A stretch of DNA of 64,000 nucleotides from Tragulus kanchil. Its lineage: Eukaryota > Chordata > Mammalia > Artiodactyla > Tragulidae. A model generated the notes under the pieces. That model ran no database searches, was not told where the DNA came from, and saw only the letters and a program-made list of their open reading frames with translations. The stretch is from contig JAIOJX010000004.1 of the NCBI GenBank assembly GCA_022376925.1, positions 121,917,123-121,981,122 on the forward strand, read 5' to 3'. Position numbers and translations under genes: made by a program. Positions 37,097-49,038 of the stretch are shown one piece after another. Every line of letters begins with the position of its first letter. Position 1 is the first letter of the stretch.

Positions 37097-37249
37097 GTAG
37101 TCCCCTAAAAGTTTTCCTAGAGATCCTGTTTTTGCAATAACTGCCTCCACCATAGGGTCTTTCCCATATTTGAGCAGATGAACAATCACAAAGGTACTAT
37201 GCCCTTCTTAGCAGCACTGTCTCTGAGATCCACCTCATGTAGAGTGGTG
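37097..37249. other. Unassigned spacer
   Basis: Short unique sequence between two BovB pieces. Confidence 0.5.
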
Positions 37250-37330
37250 GGGACTTCCCTGGTGGTCCAGTGGATAGGACTTCACCTTCCAATACATGGG
37301 GTGCAAGTTTGACTCCTAGTTGGGGAGCTA
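37250..37330 (+). mobile_element. CHR-type SINE, tRNA-like head only
   Basis: GGACTTCCCTGGTGGTCCAG and the box-B-like AAGTTTGACTCCTAG form a tRNA-Glu-derived head that stops after TTGGGGAGCTAAG, right where BovB sequence begins. It is cut off or overwritten at that join. Confidence 0.75.
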
Positions 37331-37331
37331 A

Positions 37332-37500
37332 GGCAAAAGGAGAAGGGGATGGCAGAGGATAAAATGATTGGATGGCATCACTGAGTCAATGGATGTGAGT
37401 TTGAGCAAGCTCTGAGAAATGGTGAAGGACAGGGAAGCCTGGTGTGTTACAGTCCGTGGGGTCTCAAAGAGTTGGACATGACTGAGCAACTGAACTGACT
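37332..37500 (+). mobile_element. BovB LINE 3' terminal fragment
   Basis: It begins with GGCAAAAGGAGAAGGGGATG and ends with GTTGGACATGACTGAGCAAC and TGAACTGACT, the BovB 3' terminus. A separate fragment from 36717-37096, because both contain the same BovB 3' region. Confidence 0.87.
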
Positions 37501-37638
37501 ATACTCACTAGTTTCAACATTCTAGAACTGAAGTTGGAGACAGAGATAAAGGAAGGATGGATACAGGTCCTTGATTTAAAAGTGGAAAGTTTGAATCAAT
37601 TTTGCCATTTTTTAGTTTAGCAAAAATATGCTAGAAGC

Positions 37639-37700
37639 ATACACACACACACGCACACACACACACACGCACACACACACATATACACACACACATATAT
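37639..37700. repeat. (CA)n microsatellite
   Basis: Interrupted CA repeat with two CG interruptions, followed by TATACACACAC and a TGTG segment. Likely length-polymorphic. Confidence 0.93.
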
Positions 37701-37773
37701 GTGTGTTTATATACATATTCACTAAACAAATGAGAGGAAAGAAATCTTTCCTTTTTGTTCATTGCTGTTTTCC

Positions 37774-37835
37774 AGCACCTTGAACAGTGCCTGGAACTTA
37801 TTAGAGTCAATAAATATTTGTGAAATGAGTAACAT
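37774..37835 (+). mobile_element. MIR or L2 3' terminus
   Basis: AGCACCTTGAACAGTGCCTG followed by GTCAATAAATATTTGTGAAA is the shared 3' end word order of MIR and L2 elements. Confidence 0.65.
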
Positions 37836-38264
37836 AATAATGAATGACTAATCAAGTTTTTAAATAAATTCAGAACCAAAGCCTTGCTGAATACAAAAAG
37901 AAAATTTGGATGTGTTTCAGCAACTGACAGGGTACATTAGCATTACATAGGGAGATCCCTGGAAGGGGAAAACACTGAAATGTTCAGTATTTTCTAACAT
38001 GAAAATCATACAAATAGCTAACCACTAGAGAATATTATAATTTCCCATTGGGATGGAAGCATTTGATTTTGGATACCTGTCGTTCACTGAGGATTAGTCA
38101 CTGGCAAGAATTATGACAAGAAGTAAGTTCTATCATCTATCATACTTTAGAAGGTACTATACCTCCATTCACTCTAGCACATTTTGTCCCTTAAGGACAA
38201 GATGCTCTGTTAGAAACTTTTTCAATTAGAAAGAACACTGAACATGCAATGAGAGAATCAACAT
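37836..38264. other. Unassigned non-coding DNA
   Basis: No family recognised. Confidence 0.5.
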
Positions 38265-38400
38265 ACAATAGGAGAATCTGGGTCTGAAATAAAATTCCAA
38301 TTCTGCTACTTTCTAAGTGCTCTCGGGCAAATTAAACTCTCAAGTGCTCTCAATTTGTTTTGTTTTTTGCAAAATGGACTGTGAGAAATAAATAAATGTG
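38265..38400 (+). mobile_element. MIR SINE fragment
   Basis: ATTCTGCTACTTTCTAAGTG, CTCGGGCAAATTAAACTCTC and GCAAAATGGACTGTGAGAA follow the MIR core order. Confidence 0.65.
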
Positions 38401-38649
38401 TGTGAAAATATCTACTTTGGTCTTTCTTCTTCCTTTTCTCTCAAATTCATCATTCTTTGTTTCCCTCTTACTGTGTATCTTATAACTTGTGATGTTCCCG
38501 GTCACCCAACAGTCAACCATTTTAGTAAGTTTCATTCAGTGCCCACGAGTTGCTACCTCTTAATAATTCAATGTATATGTTAATAGAAGAGGATCATTAA
38601 CTGGCATGGAAGTGCTTATGACTGCCAGCACCAATGTACTGGCTTGTCT

Positions 38650-38932
38650 TTATTCATATTTTTGTTTGTTTGTTTTAAATTTTTGCCTCTTTTATTGATT
38701 GTTTATTTTCATCCATCTTTATTCTTTGGTCTGTGTGGGTCTCCCATTGGGGTGGACTCTTTGGTTTCAGACCACTGGCTCTGGGTGTATGTGCTACAGA
38801 ATGCTGGATGGTAACTGGACCCACCAGTCCAAGTCATTCTGCAGCACATGGGATCTTCCCGGGCCAGAGATCGAACCAGTGCCCTTTGCATTGCAAGGCA
38901 GACTCTTTACCCATTGGACCATGGGGGAAGCC
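38650..38932 (-). mobile_element. tRNA-Glu SINE (CHR type), old copy
   Basis: The reverse complement has the same layout as the 17049 element: head next to 38932 (GCTTCCCCCATGGTCCAATG), box B GGTTCGATCTC, body and poly(A)-like T-rich end at 38660-38700. Almost all CpG are lost, which marks it as old. Confidence 0.87.
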
Positions 38933-38954
38933 CCTATCCTATAGTTTTTAGAAA

Positions 38955-39250
38955 GGCAAACAAAATCATGTCACAGCTCTGCTAAAAGTTCAATTGTTTC
39001 CCATTTCTCTTAGGATAAATAGATTCCTACACAAGACTTTTAAGATGTGGCTTTGTGCCTATCTGCCTTTTCAGTACCATCTCAAATTCATGCCCCCTTG
39101 ACATACATGATTCAGCAATTCAGAGTTTCCTTTGAGTGCCTTGGTTAATTTCTACTCATGTTTCAAGTCTTAGTCATTATATTTCTTTCCTAAGAGACCT
39201 TCTTGACCCTTAGAGATCTCGATACTACCCAGTCAGATAGGATTTCATAC
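38955..39250 (+). mobile_element. L2 LINE fragment
   Basis: ATCATGTCACAGCTCTGC, GTTTCCCATTTCTCTTAGGA, AAGATGTGGCTTTGTGCC and CTACTCATGTTTCAAGTCTT follow the L2 3'-region order over about 290 bases. It is then interrupted by BovB. Confidence 0.75.
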
Positions 39251-39257
39251 GTTCCCT

Positions 39258-40210
39258 TTTTTGTTGTTGTTGCAAAGTCATGTCCAACTTTTTGTGATTC
39301 CATAGATTATAGGATGCCAGGCTTCCCTGCCTTTCACCATCTCCCAGAATTTGCTCAAACTCATGTCCATTGAGTTGGTGATGCCATCCAACCATCTCAT
39401 CCTTTGTTATTCCCTTCTCCTCCTGCCTTTAATCTTTCCCAGCATTGAGGTCTTTTCCAATGAGTCAGTTCTTCACATCAGGTAGCCAAAGTAGTGAAAC
39501 TTCAGCTTCAGTATCAGTCCATCCAATGAATATTCAGGGCTGATTTCCTTTAGGATTGACTGGTTTGATCTCCTTGTAGTCCAAGAGACCCTACAGTGTT
39601 TTCTCCCGAGTCACAGAACAAAATCATCATTCTTCAGTGCACTCAGCCTTTGTTATGGTCCAACGCTCACATCTGTACATGACTACTGGGGAAACCATAG
39701 CTAAGACTATACAAACTTTTGTCCAGCAAGGTGATGTCTTTGTTTTTTAATGCATTGTCTAGATTTGTCATAGCTTTTCTTCTAAGCAATAAGCATCTTT
39801 TAATTTCATGGCTGCAGTCACAGTCCACAGTGATTTTGGAACCCAAGAAAACAAAATCTGTCACTGTTTCCACTTTTTACCCATCTGTTTGTCATGAAGT
39901 GATGGGACCAGATGCCATGAACTTAAGTTTTTTGAATACTAAGTTTAAAGCCATCTTATTCACTCTGCTCTTTCACCCTCATCAAGATGCTCTTTAGTTC
40001 CTGTTTTCTTTCTGTCATTATTGTGGTATCATTGGCATATCTGAGGTTGTTGATATTTCTCCTGGCAATCTTGATTCCAGCTTGTGAGTCATCCAGCCTA
40101 GCATTCCAGGTGGTGTGCTCTGCGTATAAGTTTAGTAAGCAGGGTGACAGTATACAATCTTGGTGAATTCCCAGTTATGAACCAGTTTTGCTTCTAGTGT
40201 TTGCTTCATA
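39258..40210 (-). mobile_element. BovB (RTE) LINE fragment, about 950 bases
   Basis: The minus strand encodes the C-terminal part of BovB reverse transcriptase. At 39667-39873 it gives an open piece METVTDFVFLGSKITVDCDC and SHEIKRCLLLRRKAMTNLDN. The remainder has frameshifts and stops. It is the longest LINE relic here and is inserted into an L2. Confidence 0.92.
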
Positions 40211-40226
40211 TTATCTCACTTCCTAA

Positions 40227-42470
40227 AAATTGGAATGGGGGAATTGGGTGCCTTAATCCCAAAGAAAAGTTGTTAACTCGACATAATTTTTAGGTATCAT
40301 CGGGCTAGGCAATCTGATTAAGATTCCTTCCTCATCCCACCTGAAAACCACTTCCATGGTATTCTGTATCCTGTCTGAATAGATTAAACATCCACACGAG
40401 TTAGATACAAAGGTAAGGTGCATTATCTCAAAAAAGGAGGACAATTTATTTAATATACTTGGACAACTGAAACATGTTACATTTTGCTCTCTTTCCACTG
40501 AAAGCGATTTTTTTAAAAATATTATGGAGCCCACTCACTAGAGTTTATATTTTACATAGAGCACACTAAGAGTGTACCTATCATACAGCCTCTCTCCTTA
40601 GCACAGTCATAAAAGAGAATGCCACCATAGACGTCCACATGTCCCGAGAGAAGGGGTAGGCCAGGAAGGATCAACACAAGGGACCAGAACAGTAGGAAGA
40701 CTTGGTCCTCTAAGTATTATTGGATCAGGGAGATTCAAACCCAAGTAATGAGCCTGGAAGACAAAACTAAGACCAGGTCCAGTAAGTATTATTAGGCCAG
40801 GGAAATCAAACCCAGGTAATTAGCCTGAAAGACAGAAAAAGGAATAGTTAGTGATAGCGCAATATGAATAAATCTGAGGGGAGAAAAGATCGCTGAAAGA
40901 ATAGAACCTACTTGCTATGTTTGTCTAGAGTAAGACATATTTAATGTATATTCAGAACTTTCATTAAAACCACCATCATTCTAACATCTCTTAGGAACAT
41001 ACCACCTCCCTCAGTGACCACTGGGCAGGTACAGAAAATGAAACTCAGAGCAGAAAATATAGATTAAGCCTGGCAGTGCTCAAAAAATAAAAGCACATAT
41101 AATCTGTTACATCCTGTATCCTTAAGCATAAGTTTTGACATCTTAAAAAGAAACATGAGAGTATATCCCTGGTAGTGGCATTGTTGGGTCCTATTCTTTG
41201 TTAAGGAATCTCCATGCTGTTTTCCATAATGGCTGTGTCATTTTACACTCCCAGCAACAGGTTAAGAGGGTTCCCTTTTCTCCATACCCTTTCCAGAATG
41301 TATTGTTTGTAGGTTTTTGATGATGGTCATTCTGACAGGGATGTCAAATTGGAATGGGGGAATTGGGTGCCTTAATCCCAAAGAAAAGTTGTTAACTCGA
41401 CATAATTTTTAGGTATCATCGGGCTAGGCAATCTGATTAAGATTCCTTCCTCATCCCACCTGAAAACCACTTCCATGGTATTCTGTATCCTGTCTGAATA
41501 GATTAAACATCCACACGAGTTAGATACAAAGGTAAGGTGCATTATCTCAAAAAAGGAGGACAATTTATTTAATATACTTGGACAACTGAAACATGTTACA
41601 TTTTGCTCTCTTTCCACTGAAAGCGATTTTTTTAAAAATATTATGGAGCCCACTCACTAGAGTTTATATTTTACATAGAGCACACTAAGAGTGTACCTAT
41701 CATACAGCCTCTCTCCTTAGCACAGTCATAAAAGAGAATGCCACCATAGACGTCCACATGTCCCGAGAGAAGGGGTAGGCCAGGAAGGATCAACACAAGG
41801 GACCAGAACAGTAGGAAGACTTGGTCCTCTAAGTATTATTGGATCAGGGAGATTCAAACCCAAGTAATGAGCCTGGAAGACAAAACTAAGACCAGGTCCA
41901 GTAAGTATTATTAGGCCAGGGAAATCAAACCCAGGTAATTAGCCTGAAAGACAGAAAAAGGAATAGTTAGTGATAGCGCAATATGAATAAATCTGAGGGG
42001 AGAAAAGATCGCTGAAAGAATAGAACCTACTTGCTATGTTTGTCTAGAGTAAGACATATTTAATGTATATTCAGAACTTTCATTAAAACCACCATCATTC
42101 TAACATCTCTTAGGAACATACCACCTCCCTCAGTGACCACTGGGCAGGTACAGAAAATGAAACTCAGAGCAGAAAATATAGATTAAGCCTGGCAGTGCTC
42201 AAAAAATAAAAGCACATATAATCTGTTACATCCTGTATCCTTAAGCATAAGTTTTGACATCTTAAAAAGAAACATGAGAGTATATCCCTGGTAGTGGCAT
42301 TGTTGGGTCCTATTCTTTGTTAAGGAATCTCCATGCTGTTTTCCATAATGGCTGTGTCATTTTACACTCCCAGCAACAGGTTAAGAGGGTTCCCTTTTCT
42401 CCATACCCTTTCCAGAATGTATTGTTTGTAGGTTTTTTTGATGATGGTCATTCTGACAGGGATGTCAAAT
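40227..42470. repeat. Tandem duplication 12 (unit 1119 bp)
   Basis: Copy A is 40227-41349 and copy B is 41346-42470. The flanks share AAAT at the junction. Differences are limited to the T-run near 41316 versus 42433. The paired 93-codon frames at 40253 and 41372 have no recognisable protein similarity. Confidence 0.94.
41161..41345 (-). mobile_element. L1 ORF2 3' fragment, partial duplicate
   Basis: The first of three copies of the inverted L1 segment described at 42280-42643. Here it is cut off by the junction of duplication 12. Confidence 0.7.
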
Positions 42471-42643
42471 CAGGTGCTCTGTGAGAACCTAGAGGGGTAG
42501 GATGGAGTGGAAGGCAGGAGGGAGGACCAAGAGGGAGGGGATAAATGTATACCTATGGCGGGGTCATGTTGATGTATGGCGGAAATTAACACAATATTAC
42601 AAAGCAATTATCCTCCAATTAAAAATTTTAAAAATTAAAAAAA
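42280..42643 (+). mobile_element. L1 3' end with 5' inversion
   Basis: The left part (42280-42466) is L1 ORF2-end sequence in minus orientation (CTCCATGCTGTTTTCCATAA, CAACAGGTTAAGAGGGTTCC). The right part (42471-42643) is the bovine-type L1 3' UTR in plus orientation (GAACCTAGAGGGGTAGGATG, GTATACCTATGGCGGGG, AAAGCAATTATCCTCCAATT) with an A-rich end. An inverted 5' part joined to a 3' end fits twin priming during retrotransposition. Confidence 0.75.
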
Positions 42644-44564
42644 GATGAATCTGAGACCAAGAAAACAGAAAAATATAAAGACAGACAGTCTGGAAATTTT
42701 AAAAACACTAATGTATGACCGGTTGAAGGAGTAGACAAAGTCTTAAGTAGCTGACACCTGATAATCAACGAAAAGTTCAATTCAGCTAATGAAGCTTTTA
42801 CTTTTCATTTGTTCACAGCAAATTAACCCTGAAAGTGAGTATTAGAGAATTTTTTCCAACAAATGTACAACACATGCCAGTGTATAGATACATAATAAAT
42901 TTACAAGGAACCATGTTGACAGTTTCATTGCCTTGGTAAGACCCTACAAATTCTTGTACATTATTTTCATAAACCGTTTTATTTTTCCCCTTTTTTGATA
43001 CCAAGATCAAAAAAAATTGGGTTAGGGAAGGGATGGTAAAACAAATTAAGAGAAGGAATTTTCTGTCTTTTAATATCAAATGACTTTTCAGGGGAAATTA
43101 TGCAAACTCAAAATAATTTATGAACTACATTCAACTTCCATTGAATCCAAAAATTCTGTTCTTTAGTTGCTGTGATTTTTATTGTTACTTAAAGTTCTTC
43201 TCTCTTCTCAAAAGCATTAAAATTGTTTATCAAATGCATCTGCTGTCTCATTCTATATCAACAATAACAGATTGTGTTTATAAACTGTTGCACATAGCAC
43301 ACATTAGAAATTCTGAATATGTTGAAAAGATCTAATAAGCATAATCAAAAATCCAGAAGGGCTTTTATAATTTAGCTTTTTATCAATAATCTTTTACAAC
43401 CTATAAGAGGAAAATTGTAACAGAAACCCAGCATTGTTGGGTCCTATTCTTTGTTAAGGAATCTCCATGCTGTTTTCCATAATGGCTGTGTCATTTTACA
43501 CTCCCAGCAACAGGTTAAGAGGGTTCCCTTTTCTCCATACCCTTTCCAGAATGTATTGTTTGTAGGTTTTTTTGATGATGGTCATTCTGACAGGGATGTC
43601 AAATCAGGTGCTCTGTGAGAACCTAGAGGGGTAGGATGGAGTGGAAGGCAGGAGGGAGGACCAAGAGGGAGGGGATAAATGTATACCTATGGCGGGGTCA
43701 TGTTGATGTATGGCGGAAATTAACACAATATTACAAAGCAATTATCCTCCAATTAAAAATTTTAAAAATTAAAAAAAGATGAATCTGAGACCAAGAAAAC
43801 AGAAAAATATAAAGACAGACAGTCTGGAAATTTTAAAAACACTAATGTATGACCGGTTGAAGGAGTAGACAAAGTCTTAAGTAGCTGACACCTGATAATC
43901 AACGAAAAGTTCAATTCAGCTAATGAAGCTTTTACTTTTCATTTGTTCACAGCAAATTAACCCTGAAAGTGAGTATTAGAGAATTTTTCCAACAAATGTA
44001 CAACACATGCCAGTGTATAGATACATAATAAATTTACAAGGAACCATGTTGACAGTTTCATTGCCTTGGTAAGACCCTACAAATTCTTGTACATTATTTT
44101 CATAAACCGTTTTATTTTTCCCCTTTTTTGATACCAAGATCAAAAAAAATTGGGTTAGGGAAGGGATGGTAAAACAAATTAAGAGAAGGAATTTTCTGTC
44201 TTTTAATATCAAATGACTTTTCAGGGGAAATTATGCAAACTCAAAATAATTTATGAACTACATTCAACTTCCATTGAATCCAAAAATTCTGTTCTTTAGT
44301 TGCTGTGATTTTTATTGTTACTTAAAGTTCTTCTCTCTTCTCAAAAGCATTAAAATTGTTTATCAAATGCATCTGCTGTCTCATTCTATATCAACAATAA
44401 CAGATTGTGTTTATAAACTGTTGCACATAGCACACATTAGAAATTCTGAATATGTTGAAAAGATCTAATAAGCATAATCAAAAATCCAGAAGGGCTTTTA
44501 TAATTTAGCTTTTTATCAATAATCTTTTACAACCTATAAGAGGAAAATTGTAACAGAAACCCAG
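42297..44564. repeat. Tandem duplication 13 (offset 1134/1133)
   Basis: Copy A is 42297-43431 and copy B is 43431-44564; one T in a run near 42850 is lost in copy B. Overlap with duplication 12 makes the segment of about 174 bases at 42297-42470 occur three times (about 41178, 42297 and 43431). Confidence 0.94.
43431..43777 (+). mobile_element. L1 3' end with 5' inversion, duplicate
   Basis: The copy of 42297-42643 in copy B of duplication 13. It begins abruptly inside the inverted part, as expected from a join rather than an insertion. Confidence 0.75.
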
Positions 44565-45283
44565 AGAGCCACTTGATTGAATCTGATTCACACATGGTTC
44601 TCTATCTCATAACACTGTTTTAATATCCCAGTCTCACTTAGCACAGGTAACAATTTTTGGAAAAGCCTGCATAAAATTTATGGTCTGAAGAACTAGCCCC
44701 TTTACCTCCTAAGACTGCCAAGCTTTAGATGTTACAGAAATATCCTTTCCAAGTACTATAATCACCCCCTCTTTAAAAAAAATATCCATGACTAATATAT
44801 TCCAGGTCTGTTTAACCTACATGATTACACGGAGTCTCCTTTGGCCTTTCATTAAAGGAATGCTACTTCCATAAGCTTTGCTGGTGTCGGGTTTTGTAGA
44901 CTCTTCTCCATGTATTCCTCATTTGACCTCCTGGACCGTCACCAATCTGTGTGGTTCTAGAGCTGCCGCTGGCAATCCAGGTGGTCTTGGATTCCAGCTT
45001 TGCCTCTGCTTTGTTAATTTCTATGTCTGTAACACCCCTGTAGGCCTCAAAAAGGTTGACTTTGGCTGTGATACAGGAAACATTGCATCCATGTGGAATT
45101 GGATGAAAAAGGAACCTTCCAACAAAAGTTCTAAACATAAATCAAAGGGGAAAAAAACCAGAATGCTGTAGATTAGGGTCTCAGCTGAGTGCATTTTATG
45201 TTGCACTGAAACACTCAAGTCTGAGGTTGAAATGTTTAGTTATCACTTCACTCAAGTTAGGGAAACTCATACTCATTGGGTTT
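44565..45283. other. Unassigned non-coding DNA
   Basis: No repeat family recognised. Overlapping 91- and 97-codon frames on opposite strands at 44863-45171 have no similarity I can name and no splice or promoter context. Confidence 0.55.
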
Positions 45284-45813
45284 GATGGTTGGATTAAATG
45301 CCAGGTATGAGAAAACATAATTTGCTCCTCTACAACACGAAGAGGATTCCTTCTGGAGTTCATTTCTGTTTAATATAAATGAGATGGATTTTGTATAACA
45401 GATGGATACCAAATTACTCCAAAGACACCTGCTTTCCTCAAAGTGCTTTTAGTGTAATCAGGTATCACTCAGAAGTAATGGAAAAATACAGGTATAACTT
45501 ATTTTAATCGTCTAAATTGTCTCATGTAACAAGAACTTCTAAAGCTTACCTTTATTTTAATAAACACATTACTGAACAAACTCTAACCTGAATTTTAAAA
45601 TTCAACTAACTAATTTTAAAATGATTTTGTACAGATAATGTTCATCTTGTGGGTTCTCAAGATCCTCATTACTATGGTGACAGATCACCAGATCTCTTAG
45701 GTGAGACCAAGGTAGTAACTGATAGCTTCCAGAACAAGAAGACCCATGAATACAGCAACTATTCCTTTTTTCCATTCTGTATGAGGAGAATAAGAAACTA
45801 TTTTCATGTAGAA

Positions 45814-46006
45814 CAGAAATTCTCAAAGTGTGTCCTCAGGTCAGTGGCATCAGTATCACCCAAGAGCTTGTGAGAAATGTACATTCATAGGCCCCATCAT
45901 CCCAGACCTACTGAATCAGAAATTTCAGGAGCTGGGCCCTGAAATCTGTGTTGTAACAATCCCCCTATACAATTCTGAGATATGCTCAAGTGTGGGAACC
46001 ACTAGT
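45814..46006. mobile_element. MER5A-like DNA transposon remnant (hAT-Charlie)
   Basis: The ends AGAAATTCTCAAAGTG and GTGGGAACCACTAG are decayed inverted repeats of the MER5 type. Inside, CATCAGTATCACCCAAGAGC, CTACTGAATCAGAAATTTC and GCCCTGAAATCTGTG follow the MER5A order. About 190 bases and non-autonomous. Duplicated at 46956-47148. Confidence 0.85.
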
Positions 46007-46121
46007 ATGGCGTCCGCACCTAGTGAGTTCCTTCCCATCCTGACTCTCCATTAAGAATGAGGTTTCTCTGTCTAACCAAAATTCAAACTGGTTTATAGAA
46101 ATTCCAAATACAACTCTCCTT

Positions 46122-46321
46122 GTTGTAGTCTCTATATCTAACTCTTTTGTGATCCCATAAACTGTAGTCTACCAGGCTCCTCTGTCCATAGAATTCTCCA
46201 GGCAAGAATACCAGAGTGGGTTGCCATTTCCTTCTCTAGAGGATTTCCTTAACCATAGGATCAAACCCAGAGTGCCAACATTGGCAGGTGGATTCTTTAT
46301 GACTGAGTTACCGGGGAAGAC
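46122..46321 (-). mobile_element. Bov-tA SINE
   Basis: The plus strand shows the reverse of Bov-tA: CTCTTTTGTGATCCCATAA, CAGGCTCCTCTGTCCATAGA, AATACCAGAGTGGGTTGCC and GGCAGGTGGATTCTTTATGA. Copies recur at 47264-47463 and 48467-48658 through duplications 14 and 15; the third is garbled near 48520. Confidence 0.9.
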
Positions 46322-46955
46322 CACAGCTCTCCTAGAAGTTCTATTTTTAAAAATTATTATAGTCTGGAAATCAATATCTCTCAAATCGAAGAGGATTCCT
46401 TCTGGAGTTCATTTCGTGGTTTAGGGATGGTTGGATTAAATGCCAGGTATGAGAAAACATAATTTGCTCCTCTACAACACGAAGAGGATTCCTTCTGGAG
46501 TTCATTTCTGTTTAATATAAATGAGATGGATTTTGTATAACAGATGGATACCAAATTACTCCAAAGACACCTGCTTTCCTCAAAGTGCTTTTAGTGTAAT
46601 CAGGTATCACTCAGAAGTAATGGAAAAATACAGGTATAACTTATTTTAATCGTCTAAATTGTCTCATGTAACAAGAACTTCTAAAGCTTACCTTTATTTT
46701 AATAAACACATTACTGAACAAACTCTAACCTGAATTTTAAAATTCAACTAACTAATTTTAAAATGATTTTGTACAGATAATGTTCATCTTGTGGGTTCTC
46801 AAGATCCTCATTACTATGGTGACAGATCACCAGATCTCTTAGGTGAGACCAAGGTAGTAACTGATAGCTTCCAGAACAAGAAGACCCATGAATACAGCAA
46901 CTATTCCTTTTTTCCATTCTGTATGAGGAGAATAAGAAACTATTTTCATGTAGAA

Positions 46956-47148
46956 CAGAAATTCTCAAAGTGTGTCCTCAGGTCAGTGGCATCAGTATCA
47001 CCCAAGAGCTTGTGAGAAATGTACATTCATAGGCCCCATCATCCCAGACCTACTGAATCAGAAATTTCAGGAGCTGGGCCCTGAAATCTGTGTTGTAACA
47101 ATCCCCCTATACAATTCTGAGATATGCTCAAGTGTGGGAACCACTAGT
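46956..47148. mobile_element. MER5A-like remnant, duplicate of 45814
   Basis: Same sequence as 45814-46006 inside copy B of duplication 14. Confidence 0.85.
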
Positions 47149-47263
47149 ATGGCGTCCGCACCTAGTGAGTTCCTTCCCATCCTGACTCTCCATTAAGAAT
47201 GAGGTTTCTCTGTCTAACCAAAATTCAAACTGGTTTATAGAAATTCCAAATACAACTCTCCTT

Positions 47264-47463
47264 GTTGTAGTCTCTATATCTAACTCTTTTGTGATCCCAT
47301 AAACTGTAGTCTACCAGGCTCCTCTGTCCATAGAATTCTCCAGGCAAGAATACCAGAGTGGGTTGCCATTTCCTTCTCTAGAGGATTTCCTTAACCATAG
47401 GATCAAACCCAGAGTGCCAACATTGGCAGGTGGATTCTTTATGACTGAGTTACCGGGGAAGAC
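47264..47463 (-). mobile_element. Bov-tA SINE, duplicate of 46122
   Basis: Identical in layout to 46122-46321, and shared by copy B of duplication 14 and copy A of duplication 15. Confidence 0.9.
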
Positions 47464-47844
47464 CACAGCTCTCCTAGAAGTTCTATTTTTAAAAAAAATT
47501 ATTATAGTCTGGAAAATCAATATCTCTAACATGAACTAGATCCTTATTTATATAGCAATCTACATGAAATACTCTTAGCCCACAGGAGCACACTGCAAGA
47601 AGGGCTTGTGATCCATCACAAATCATTACCATCAATTAAATTTTACTGCATAGTAAAATTCTCATATTTGGACAGAGTATTATTATATGAGAAAATATCC
47701 TCCATTCAGTCATAATAGCCTATATTAATTTTTAATTGTCATCTATCATTTAAATATATATACAGAGCATTTCTCTATCCTTAGAAACCAGCATAATATC
47801 TGGCATAGAATATATAATGAATACATACTGGTGAATAAATGATC

Positions 47845-48100
47845 TAGAAGAAGAGCAATATAATTTAGTGAGAAAATCATAAATTTTCCCATAAAGAGAA
47901 TTGGGTTCATATTTTGGTGTATTTATTCATTCACTGTGAAAATTGTGATTTGAAAAGACATTTAACTTCTGTAGACTTCTTTTTTTTAATCTATAAAATG
48001 AAGATAGTAAAATGTGTTTATACTCTTTAAATAAAGATTTAAAGAGAAAACTCTGTAGTACTTTAGACAGTACTCAGCTTCCTAATAAGTATTTAAGTGG
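47845..48100 (+). mobile_element. MIR SINE, near full length
   Basis: The order is TTTAGTGAGAAAATCATAA, GAGAATTGGGTTCATATTTT, GACATTTAACTTCTGTAGAC, ATCTATAAAATGAAGATAG and a CTTTAGACAGTACTCAG end. It is a weathered MIR. Duplicated at 49039-49294. Confidence 0.65.
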
Positions 48101-48209
48101 ATTACAATTTCATATCTTCCCTTTTCTACAATAAACATGGCACTTTTCTCCCTACATATGTATGGGGCTTTCCCTCTTAGTGATCATCTAATACAGGTTA
48201 TCATCAAGA

Positions 48210-48456
48210 CAGTCAATCCTAAAGGAAACCAACTCTTAATATTCATAGGACGAACTGATGCTGAAGCTGAAGCTCCAATGCTTTGACCACCTGATGCAAA
48301 CAGTTGATTCATTAGAAAAGACCCTGATGCTGGGAAAGACTGAAGGCAGAAGGAGAAGAGGGAGGCAGAGGATGCGATGGTTGGATGGCATCACTGATGC
48401 AATGGACCATGAACTTGAGCAAACTTCAGGAGATGGTGAGGAACAGGGAAGCCATG
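48210..48456 (+). mobile_element. BovB LINE 3' fragment, copy A
   Basis: The translation LKLKLQCFDHLMQTVDSLEK followed by TLMLGKTEGRRRRGRQRMRW is the C-terminal end of the BovB reverse transcriptase. It stops at the junction with duplication 15 copy B. Confidence 0.9.
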
Positions 48457-48466
48457 TCAACTTTTT

Positions 48467-48658
48467 GTTGTAGTCTCTATATCTAACTCTTTTGTGATCC
48501 CATAAACTGTAGTCTACCAGGTTTTAAGAATCTCCAGGCAAGAATACCAGAGTGGGTTGCCATTTCCTTCTCTAGAGGATTTCCTTAACCATAGGATCAA
48601 ACCCAGAGTGCCAACATTGGCAGGTGGATTCTTTATGACTGAGTTACCGGGGAAGACC
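48467..48658 (-). mobile_element. Bov-tA SINE, third copy
   Basis: Third appearance of the 46122 element, with a garbled patch (CCAGGTTTTAAGAATCTCC) where the others read a clean Bov-A word. The patch lies close to a junction. Confidence 0.87.
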
Positions 48659-49038
48659 ACAGCTCTCCTAGAAGTTCTATTTTTAAAAAAAATTATTATA
48701 GTCTGGAAAATCAATATCTCTAACATGAACTAGATCCTTATTTATATAGCAATCTACATGAAATACTCTTAGCCCACAGGAGCACACTGCAAGAAGGGCT
48801 TGTGATCCATCACAAATCATTACCATCAATTAAATTTTACTGCATAGTAAAATTCTCATATTTGGACAGAGTATTATTATATGAGAAAATATCCTCCATT
48901 CAGTCATAATAGCCTATATTAATTTTTAATTGTCATCTATCATTTAAATATATATACAGAGCATTTCTCTATCCTTAGAAACCAGCATAATATCTGGCAT
49001 AGAATATATAATGAATACATACTGGTGAATAAATGATC

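Larger units (their letters stand above)
45284..47520. repeat. Tandem duplication 14 (offset 1142)
   Basis: Copy A is 45284-46377 and copy B is 46426-47520. The spacer 46378-46425 includes an extra 29-base copy of unit sequence (CGAAGAGGATTCCTTCTGGA and on), so the join is itself rearranged. A-runs differ near 46349 and 47490. Confidence 0.92.

Noticed and set aside
37639..37700. Regular short repeats as a CRISPR-like array
   Set aside because: A plain CA microsatellite; no repeat-spacer structure anywhere in the window.
44863..45171. 91- and 97-codon frames on opposite strands
   Set aside because: Chance frames in slightly GC-richer DNA; no similarity recognised.
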